From positions 36,442 to 64,456 of the forward strand of contig WELB01000353.1 in assembly GCA_009602725.1 (NCBI GenBank): a DNA stretch of 28,015 nucleotides. Direction: 5' to 3'. The translations under genes were made by a program, and so were the position numbers. The notes under the pieces are model-generated. The model ran no database searches. It was not told the origin of the DNA and was given only the letters and a program-made list of their open reading frames with translations. Below, piece by piece: positions 20,401 to 28,015 of the stretch (position 1 is the stretch's first letter; every line of letters begins with the position of its first letter). Source of the stretch: Spirogloea muscicola. Its lineage: Eukaryota; Streptophyta; Zygnematophyceae; Spirogloeales; Spirogloeaceae.

Positions 20401-22103
20401 GGTCCTGAAAGTGGGTCCCCTGGCCAGAGCCAGAGGCAGCAGCGAGAGCTCTGCCGACCGGAAGGTACAGCGCGGCAGAAAAAGAAGAAAGGGCTAGCCC
20501 ATTGAGGATAGGGGCTGGAAAAGCCAGCCCAAAAAAGAATGAACAAAGAACGAAAAGGGGGCCAGAGGAAGAAAGAATGTGCTCGCCCATAGAGATCTCT
20601 ATGGGCGAGCACATTCTTCATAGAGAAGAGTGGCTGGCAAAGCCAGCCCAAGAAGAATGGACAATATCCCAAGCCAAAGAAAGAGGAGCCGAAAAAGAAC
20701 TACACCACAGGCCATGCCGTCGGACTAGGACGAAGACATCAGCCAGAGGACGCTCAGTAACCTCTAGTCAGGAGATGCAAGTCGGAGTAGCTAGCCGGGG
20801 GAAAGACGTCGCCCTGACGGAAGCCGGAGGCCGCCGCCAAAGAAGAAAGTGCTCGCCCATTGAGAATAGGGGCTGGAACAACCAGCCCGAAAAAGAATGA
20901 ACAGAGTACGAGAAGGGGGCCAAAGCTCGGCCTGCTCGCAAGTGGACCGCGAACGCAAGTGACCGCTGAAGCGAGACGGCCAACCGCATGCGGAAGACCT
21001 GCGCAAGGGACCCGGCGACATTGAAGCCGGGCTGCTCGCCCTGCTGCCCGTGGCGGCGGGCCGCGGCCTGCTGCGCCAGGCGGTGAAGCCAGTCGAGCCA
21101 CTTTGCGCCGAAGGCCCCGTGTACGTCGACTGCAAGGGGAACAAATTCGTCGCCCACCGGGTGGTCTGCGTATTTACGTTCCTTGGCGAGGAAGCGCTAA
21201 GAAAACAAAGCACACAAAGATAGAAAGCAGCTACAAATCACTCAGTAACCCCTGCTAAGCAGCCGCAGATCAGAGAGGCTAGGGTCCTGAAAGTGGGTCC
21301 CCTGGCCAGAGCCAGAGGCAGCAGCGAGAGCTCTGCCGACCGGAAGGTACAGCGCGGCAGAAAAAGAAGAAAGGGCTAGCCCATTGAGGATAGGGGCTGG
21401 AAAAGCCAGCCCAAAAAAGAATGAACAAAGAACGAAAAGGGGGCCAGAGGAAGAAAGAATGTGCTCGCCCATAGAGATCTCTATGGGCGAGCACATTCTT
21501 CATAGAGAAGAGTGGCTGGCAAAGCCAGCCCAAGAAGAATGGACAATATCCCAAGCCAAAGAAAGAGGAGCCGAAAAAGAACTACACCACAGGCCATGCC
21601 GTCGGACTAGGACGAAGACATCAGCCAGAGGACGCTCAGTAACCTCTAGTCAGGAGATGCAAGTCGGAGTAGCTAGCCGGGGGAAAGACGTCGCCCTGAC
21701 GGAAGCCGGAGGCCGCCGCCAAAGAAGAAAGTGCTCGCCCATTGAGAATAGGGGCTGGAACAACCAGCCCGAAAAAGAATGAACAGAGTACGAGAAGGGG
21801 GCCAAAGCTCGGCCTGCTCGCAAGTGGACCGCGAACGCAAGTGACCGCTGAAGCGAGACGGCCAACCGCATGCGGAAGACCTGCGCAAGGGACCCGGCGA
21901 CATTGAAGCCGGGCTGCTCGCCCTGCTGCCCGTGGCGGCGGGCCGCGGCCTGCTGCGCCAGGCGGTGAAGCCAGTCGAGCCACTTTGCGCCGAAGGCCCC
22001 GTGTACGTCGACTGCAAGGGGAACAAATTCGTCGCCCACCGGGTGGTCTGCGTATTTACGTTCCTTGGCGAGGAAGCGCTAAGAAAACAAAGCACACAAA
22101 GAT

Positions 22104-22104
22104 N
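22104..22104. other. Assembly break at the right end of the array
   Basis: A single N interrupts the eleventh unit; the following sequence (a C/T-rich tract from 22105) shares nothing with the repeat. The most likely reading is a scaffold gap at an unresolved array, with both array copies and the start of the next gene missing. Confidence 0.8.
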
Positions 22105-22214
22105 TCTCGCTCCCTCCCCTCCTCCCTCCCTCCTCCTCGACCCTCACGAGCTGGGCACCCCCCACTTCTTCCTCCATCTGCTGGCGCAGCCCGCCATGCT
22201 CTGCAGAGACTCCA
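22105..22214 (+). other. Possible upstream exon or intron tail of the O-fucosyltransferase gene
   Basis: A C/T-rich tract (CTCCCTCCC..CCTCCTCGAC) leads into CACGAGCTGGGCACCC and ends at a good donor, CTCCA with GTAAGC at 22215. In the frame phase-compatible with the next exon the text is low-complexity; the more protein-like frame (HELGTPHFFLHLLAQPAM) does not match the phase. The exon boundary on the left is not visible. Confidence 0.35.
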
Positions 22215-22354
22215 GTAAGCGTCAAGAGGACTATGACAGTGACATCGATTCACTGGTGACACTGTCATAGATCGTTAAGGTATGTTGCGAAGTAGCGCCT
22301 TCATCATCGTTTCTGAACTTACGGAGCCACCGATCCCTCTCCTCTCTCCTGCAG

Positions 22355-23784
22355 GAGTTCCTCAAGCGGCAGGGCGGCCGTCGCTGGGAGCAGGAGGTGC
22401 TGGTCGTGGGGCGCGTGCTCTGCTGGCTCGAAGGCTGCATCTACCCCGCCGGCCGGCCTCCGGAGCACAAGCGCATCCGGTTCCCGCCGGTCGTCGAGGA
22501 GAGCGGCCTGGCGCCCAACCTGACGATGGCCCACTTCCGCGCCGCCTTTGGCGACGTCCCCGACGCCGTCCTCTCGCTGGGCGACGTGTACCTGCCCGCC
22601 AACGTGACGGACGCGCCGCCGCTGCCCCGCATCCTCTCGGCGCGCCACAACGGCACCATGGCTACCAAGTGCCGCCTCCTGGTCAAGCCCCACGATGCCA
22701 TCATCAAGGTCTGCATCTTCACCACAAAAGCCCGTAGGTCTACATAAAGTGTGGTCCTGATAGTGTTTGAGATTTTGCGATTAAATGCAAGGGTGAGTAA
22801 TCTGCTACAACAACTAACAATACGGCTACATCATGATTTAGCAATGTGGCTCTGTCAAGCAAGCAAACGGTAACCTCAGAAGGATGCTTATTGATCGGTA
22901 CCTGCAGTATAGGAGGTGTTCCATTGTAAGATTACATTGCAGCTTCACGTGTATTCGAGCCATAGATCTAAACGACAGATCATTGTCCGTCTACTGGTCA
23001 GCAACACAAGAGAGCCTATAGACGTCACCATCACTGACTGTCAACCAAGCTACGTTGTCCATTTGCCCGTGGGACGGCTCGCTGCTTGCGATTGAGGAGA
23101 CAGTGCTGGCTTCTTGATCACATCGGTCTGCTGAGATGCTCAGCTGCAATCGTGGTATCCTCATGAAGAGTTTGCCAGCACAGCTGACGTGTCTGGCCAT
23201 TACATTTGCCAATCATAACCATTTTCAATGAGTATTATGTGCAGGCGGCGAGGGGCTTTGTGCGGGAGTTCACGGGTGCCAACTACGCGGCGCTGCACCT
23301 GCGGCGCTCCGACTTCTACCGGGACGTGCCGCAGCCGCAGAAGGGCCTCAAGTACTGGTCCATCCAGCAGGTGGCGGAGTGCATCTCGCGCAAGCTGCAG
23401 GCGCTGGGTGGCGTGCGGCTGCTCTTCCTGGCGACGGACGCCACCGACAGCGACGTGCGGCTGCTGCAGAGCCTGCTGCTGGGGCTCGCGTCGCCGGCGC
23501 AGCCGGTGAGCCTCGTGCGGCTGCCCAACATGGGCCGCGAGGTGTGGGCGGGCGACCTCAACCGCCTCGGCCTCGCCGAGGACCCCCTTGCCGTCGCGCT
23601 GGTCGAGAAGCTCATCTGCGCCATGGCCGCCGCCTTCTTCTCCTCGCCCTACTCGTCCTTCTCCTTCCACATCCGGCAGTACCGCGCCGCCTTCTCCATG
23701 CCGACGTGCTACGACCAGCTCATCTGCGAGGGCCAGGAGTGGCGCGACCCCATCCCCACCTCCCTCAACCTCTTTGCCACGTGA
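22355..23784 (+). CDS. GDP-fucose protein O-fucosyltransferase family protein, C-terminal part
   Basis: Predicted ER/Golgi lumenal enzyme moving fucose from GDP-fucose to Ser or Thr of target proteins (O-FucT family, closest by eye to POFUT2-like proteins). Two exons are clear: 22355-22708 (118 codons) and 23245-23784 (179 codons and stop), joined in phase 0 across a 536-bp GT-AG intron, giving 297 aa. Family marks are ANYAALHLRRSDFYRDV in the second exon, where the HLRR Arg is the expected catalytic or GDP-binding residue, the LFLATDAT strand, and EKLICAMAAAFFSSPYSSFS with HIRQYR near the end. The first exon carries three N-glycosylation sequons (NLT, NVT, NGT), which suits a lumenal protein. 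An upstream exon probably ends at the GTAAGC donor at 22215, but its frame is unclear and its start is lost at the N. The signal sequence and substrate-loop half are not seen. Confidence 0.83.
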
Positions 23785-24104
23785 CTAGCTCGGCAGCTGC
23801 ACCCCAATACTAGACGAACCCGATCAGTAACTCAAGTTATCATCCTTAGTGGGTTATGGGCTCCTCTTATGACGGCCATTCCTTCCTGGTCGCCTGCGAC
23901 TGACGCACTATGGAGCTCGTTGTGACGCCGATGCAGCGGACTTAACGGACTCACTTCTTCTGTGTTGAGATCACCCGCTGAAATCTGCGGCAATGCAGGC
24001 TGCCTGTTGGCAGCCCGACAGGCTTCCTCGCTTTGCTGCTTCCAGACTGGCGCTCATTGATGAGCCGCTCGAGTGCGGCCACAGTGGAGTCAGCTCAAGG
24101 ACAA

Positions 24105-24109
24105 TGTAA
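24105..24109 (+). terminator. TGTAA polyadenylation signal candidate for the O-fucosyltransferase gene
   Basis: TGTAA lies about 320 bases after the stop codon at 23784, a normal algal 3' untranslated length. A chance match is possible. Confidence 0.35.
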
Positions 24110-24237
24110 CTTATTGTAGCCTGGCTGCCCTCAGTGGCAGCCATTGAGTGGCTTCTGAGGAAGCTCAAGGAGGATCTGCTGACTGCAGCTTTACAGTCCA
24201 CTGCACGGTATTGCTCGCAGATGCATTGACATGCTAT

Positions 24238-24291
24238 CAAGTACTTTGATGGGTCCCTTCATTGCAAGTACCTTGATGGGTCCCTTCATTG
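24238..24291 (+). repeat. 27-bp tandem duplication
   Basis: CAAGTACTTTGATGGGTCCC with TTCATTG occurs twice head to tail (24238-24264, 24265-24291) with one base difference. It is in intergenic DNA. Confidence 0.9.
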
Positions 24292-25202
24292 CAGTCACCG
24301 AATGCTTATAGGTGTTGAGTTCTTGCTCAAGATACAGGACACTGAATCACGGCAAGTAGAGCCAGAGTGACGAGAGGAGTGTTGGTCGCACAATGAGTAG
24401 CTCCAAATAGCGCAGCTAGATACAAGCCCTACCTTTCTGACTAAAGTAGTACAAATTTTGAGCTCTTGCCTATGTCATGACATTGCACAAGTTCATCAGC
24501 CACTGCATCATAGCAATGATCTCATTCCACTGCGGTGTAACTGAAGACAGTCTTAGTTGGTTGGCTCTTTCACAAAGAATGGCAAAAGGAACAGCCATCT
24601 CATCGTTCTGTGATTTTGACCGCCAGACCCACTAAAAGCTTTCGTGAGCCCCCGTCTGGTCTGGTGATAGATTCAGCAGCCGTGAGCTTAACAAGACTGT
24701 ACTGGGAGCCCACCAGACATTCTGCAGTGCATGTATGCTGACTTGCTTCCATGCACATGCGACGATTGTCAGCAACACGATGTTAGTGCAAAGGCCTGAA
24801 GGAAAACGACTGCTGGCTTGAGCCAGCGTGTCTTAGCCGAGCCCAAATAACTGAGAAGCTGACAATTGCATGATGAAGCGCAATTTCCTTCCTAAACCAA
24901 GGGGCCTCAACAGCAAGCAGACTGAAGCCCTCGCGCTTTTTAGCAAAGCTCCATGAGACCTCGTGCAACAAGTCTCCAATAGTGTAATGTCCAATCATTC
25001 TATGGTGATCCATGGTAATTAAGCGAAGTAGTGCTCAAAGTGCAGTTCGCTGGTTAACTGCCAAAGCACTGTCAAGAGCTCTTGACAGAATGCGACATGC
25101 CTTATGATCAACGTGACCCAGTCGTTGGAACAGTGGACCCAAAGGGCAGGTGCAGATAAATCATGTTAACACATACAAGCAGCTCAGCTTGCAAAACAGA
25201 GC

Positions 25203-25207
25203 TTACA
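25203..25207 (-). terminator. TGTAA polyadenylation signal candidate for gamma-glutamyl hydrolase
   Basis: On the minus strand TGTAA lies about 157 bases after the stop codon at 25364, a fitting distance for a green-algal transcript end. Confidence 0.4.
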
Positions 25208-25363
25208 ATGGTGGAGGGTGCGACTACCTCCGGGTGGGGAGGACCCGCCCAAAGAATCACTAGTGCGAACCTCACAACAAATGCCCGGCAAGGCCGGCTA
25301 AGTGGACTACGAACTAAAATTATAAAATAAGCTCAAGTCTAATGGCTGACAATGGGGTCCGCA

Positions 25364-28015
25364 CTACGTCAGTAGCACGATGTCGGACACTGTCGTTGTC
25401 TTGACCGCCAAAGGCTCCTCAAGAAGAGCCTGCCGACGCTCACCCCGGCGCCGCATGGACCGCTTGGGGAAGAAATACATCTGGTCGTAATCATGGCCCT
25501 CGACAAGTGCAGTATACCGAAGCGGCCAATTGTCAACCACTGAGCGCATAGCCACGTCCCGTGGCACGTAGTGCTCATTCTTCCTCGCCTCGCTGCCAAG
25601 CCCAAAGGTTCTGATTGAGTTTATTGGGCTCTACATTGTGATAACTTTACAAAACCTGCTCCATTGAGGTAATTGGGCTCTACATTGTGGACTAGTCTCA
25701 GAATCTGTTCAAGAGGTTACTGTGGACCTTCTGACACAAGTATCTGGTCCAGAGTGCTCATTTGGCCTTCCATAAAGCCCTACACTTGCACCTTGATGTA
25801 AAACCCGAGTCTCGTATCGAAATGAGTAGACAAGAAGTAGCAGTGCGATGGATTGAGGTTTCAGAGACACTGGCCCAGATTTTCAGATGTTGATTGAGTG
25901 TTGATCAAGGTCCAGGTTCAAGCACCAACCTGACAATGAAGTTGGCAAAGGCCTGCGTGACGAGGACCGCATCCTGGCAATGCGGCACATTGATGGCGCT
26001 GTACCATTCGTACGGGTGCTTCTCGGCGTGCCACTGTGTCGCGCTCACAGGGTACCGCACGCCAGCCAACGTTGACACATACTCCTGGATAAGCCACAGC
26101 TCGAGAATGGTCACCAGGAGCGTCATAGAAATGAGAATGCCGCAGACTTTGAGACTTTTGACCAGGAGTTTCAGGGCTCGATGATGCAAGTATTTGGCAT
26201 TTTGAGCAGAAACATTGACATGGATCCTGTTCAGAAAGTCCAGATTTCCCAATTTTCAAGCGGGTTCTGCTAGAAATTATCGACTTTAAATACGGGTGTA
26301 CTCCCAAGTGAAACCATATGGAAGATTTGGCATCTGAGCACGAAGCTTGACAAATAATTGCCAGGCGCTTATCATGATCATTTGTCTTCTGTCTTGACCA
26401 CTACTTGCGCTTCAAGTTGCCAGTGGTGATCCTCCACGACGACGATGCAAGCAATGTCGCATGCACGGCCGCTCAGAGCCGGGGGCCGCAGCGCAAACCT
26501 TGCCGTCGGCATCACTTGACGTCGTCAGCACCTCGAAGAAGTCGGAGAGCTCGCCATCAGCGCTCAGGACCTCCGGCAGCAATCCCCACTGCAGCGCCAT
26601 GCAGGTCAACTATCAAATTAATGTTCATTTCTTCATTGCTGAGCTACATCACTTGGAGAGATTCCACCTCCCACGAGCATCACACGGACAGGCTCGCGGC
26701 ATTCCTCAGGAGATATCTCAGAGTGCTAACAGAAGCTCCGGGTTAGTGCCGTTGACAGCCTCGCAAGGCGGCTGGCAGGACTCACCCGGTGCGTCTCCAT
26801 GGTCAGCGGCCGGCGCTGGACAAGCTCCAGGAGGTCGTTGCTCATCCTGCACATGGTGGCGACCATTGCAACGAGCGGCGTCAATCTGGACCAGGCGGTC
26901 GACAAGCTCAGCGGCGGTGCCGGCATCCAAGGCGAGCTCGGAGGGCGGCGCGGCCGCCGCCCTCACCAGGCGAATAGGCGATGGCACTTGGCGTCGTTCG
27001 ATGCGAACTCCAGCGCCGCCGGTTGCCCCACGGCGTTCACCGGCTTCAGGAGGCCATCAGCCTGCGGCATTGACCGCGAATAGCATTTTCAATTAGCGAA
27101 GCACGGCTGCCATCATAGAGTGAGGTGGGGCCGGTCGGCGGCCATGGCCGGCTCGCTCACCGGGCTGACGAGCTTCATCAGCAGCTCGAGGCCGAGGCAG
27201 GTGCCGTGCACGGGGAAGTAGTCGCCGCGGTCGTTGGCCGCCAGCGCCATCTGCGGCGACGTGACGGAGGCCGGCCCCTGCCTCAGATCCAGCTGCCGAT
27301 GCAATCCGCAATGTGTGCATCCACACTAAGGTTAAGACTAACATTGACATTAAAACTACAACATAATGGCGGCCGCAGCGTCTTTAGACCTTGAAGAGCT
27401 TCTGGGCGGTCTTGAAGTACTTGTAGCACCGGCCGAGGCGCGCAAAGCCGCCGGTGAACAGGAGCATGTTGATGCGGCTGAAGACCTGCGCGCCCGCTGA
27501 AGCGAGCTCAGCGGCGTCCACCGCAGCTCGGCTGCAGCGGCGAGGAGAGAACCGCAACGGCGGCAGTCGCCGTAACGGCGACAGTTGGTGCAACGGCGGC
27601 GGCGGCGGCGGCGATTCTGAAGCTCTTGAACCCATATCTTTTAATCAGAGAACCCAAGTGAGTCTTAGCTCTGCGGACCTCCTCGAGCTCGTCGTCGGAC
27701 GAGTCGTAGAACACCGGCACGGCCTGGCCGCCGGCGGACTCCACCATCTTGACGTACGACGCCGAGATGAAGGACCCGAGCGCCGGCATGGCGTTGCCGC
27801 GGCTGGGGTGCTGCCCCAGGCCGTAGTGCGGGTGGGTGTAGATGCCTGCGTCAGCCGTCAGCGGCGAACCGTCAGGCGTCCACAGGCGTCAGCCGTCACG
27901 AACGTCAGCCCGTCAGGCGGAGGCCCGCCTGGCGGTGCCACCGCCCATCTGCGGCACTCCCGGGCCGCCGAAGGCGGCGGCGGCAGCGGCGACAGCGGCG
28001 GCGGCGGCAGCGGCG
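25364..28015 (-). CDS. GGH: Gamma-glutamyl hydrolase (folate polyglutamate hydrolase), 5' end outside window
   Basis: Peptidase C26 enzyme that trims glutamates from folate polyglutamates, in plants in the vacuole; it sets folate retention. Exons in coding order: 27942 to beyond 28015, 27679-27845, 27390-27485, 27161-27250, 26967-27061, 26786-26846, 26499-26588, 25930-26084, 25364-25610; all GT-AG with agreeing phases, about 333 aa from exon 2 onward. Family landmarks in order are SASYVKMVESAGGQAVPV, INMLLFTGG, NDRGDYFPVHGTCLGLELL with the nucleophile Cys, DLLELVQRRPLT, FFEVLTTSSDADGK, and YPVSATQWHAEKHPYEW with the catalytic His; the closing SEARKNEHYVP resembles the human EARKNNHHF. They are collinear with human GGH. 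Exon 1 is Ala-rich and open to the edge; the signal peptide would lie outside. The last intron (25611-25929) holds a 20-bp direct repeat, TATTGGGCTCTACATTGTG and TAATTGGGCTCTACATTGTG. No lost catalytic residue was seen. Confidence 0.95.
27846..27941 (-). repeat. Degenerate CGTCAGC-type short repeats filling an intron
   Basis: The first visible GGH intron (96 bp) consists largely of CGTCAGC, CGTCAGG and CGTCACG words in near-tandem order on the plus strand (CTGACG words on the coding strand). This suggests local slippage-driven growth. Confidence 0.7.

Larger units (their letters stand above)
13250..22103. repeat. Macrosatellite: ten tandem 882-bp units plus 34 bp, cut by a gap
   Basis: The period is exactly 882: landmark positions step 13304, 14186, 15068 and so on to 21242, and the encoded peptides are identical from unit to unit. 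Only the first unit shows differences, in its left ~160 bp (for example GTGCAGCG for GTACAGCG near 13411), the usual sign of an array edge escaping homogenisation. Each unit holds a hairpin block, a 46-bp palindrome, a second and third hairpin block, two RGY-stop tails on the minus strand and a 265-bp GC-rich retroelement coding segment. The array stops mid-unit at the N at 22104, so the true copy number is unknown. None of the many open frames repeated in it looks like a functional gene. Confidence 0.97.
23785..25202. other. Gene-free DNA between two convergent genes
   Basis: It holds the 3' untranslated regions of the O-fucosyltransferase (plus) and gamma-glutamyl hydrolase (minus) genes. 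I see no conserved coding segment. The minus-strand frame at 24783-25013 is short and matches nothing I know. Confidence 0.45.

Noticed and set aside
13304-22103. Open frames of 84-140 codons repeated every 882 bp on both strands
   Set aside because: They recur only because the DNA repeats. Most read through hairpins and A-rich tracts, overlap one another in several frames, and have no domain. Only the RT-type C-terminal segment and the RGY tails are meaningful, as relics.
13250-22103. CRISPR-like or prokaryotic repeat array
   Set aside because: The unit is 882 bp with no variable spacers, in a clearly eukaryotic setting with introns.
22991-23212. 73-codon minus-strand frame inside the O-fucosyltransferase intron
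   Set aside because: No motif, and it lies wholly in a 536-bp intron supported by the flanking exons.
24783-25013. 76-codon minus-strand frame between the convergent genes
   Set aside because: Short, unrecognised, and without splice or start context; expected by chance in this AT-richer stretch.

Overview
This is nuclear DNA from a eukaryote, most likely a green alga of the Chlorella/trebouxiophyte kind. The evidence is plant-type regulators (a single AP2/ERF domain and a BELL-class TALE homeodomain), genes cut into many exons by introns of about 50-540 bp, GC-rich exons with long Ala/Gly runs, and TGTAA motifs downstream of several stop codons. The clade is inferred from these traits and not from a species match.

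Layout. 1-1984 (+): an AP2/ERF transcription factor in three exons, open at the left edge. 1985-3789: gene-free DNA with one retroelement 3' relic. 3790-8133 (-): a complete BELL-type TALE homeobox gene, about 919 aa in 11 exons including a predicted 7-nt microexon. It belongs to the group of Chlamydomonas GSP1, which pairs with a KNOX partner in the zygote programme. 8134-10146: the region upstream of that gene, a GC-rich island and an LTR-like relic. 10147-10662 (-): the last three exons of NAA20, the NatB catalytic subunit, cut off by a G homopolymer carrying an N. 11270-13249: a pile of retroelement 3' ends, with a ~290-bp inverted repeat and many copies of a short hairpin.

13250-22103: a macrosatellite of ten essentially identical 882-bp units plus 34 bp, ending at an N. 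Each unit is built from the same relics as its left flank: reverse-transcriptase-type C-terminal coding segments, a recurring C-terminal peptide SDLxxLxRGY followed by stop, hairpins, and one perfect 46-bp palindrome. 22105-23784 (+): the 3' part of a GDP-fucose protein O-fucosyltransferase whose start is lost at the gap. 23785-25363: gene-free DNA between convergent genes. 25364-28015 (-): gamma-glutamyl hydrolase, nine exons in the window, running off the right edge.

The five host genes do not form a pathway: two are transcription factors and three are housekeeping or secretory enzymes. The region most worth a second look is 11270-22103, where dead retroelement 3' ends appear to have been assembled into a homogeneous tandem satellite. 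Gene models were built by hand from splice sites, reading phase and remembered family sequences; no search was run.
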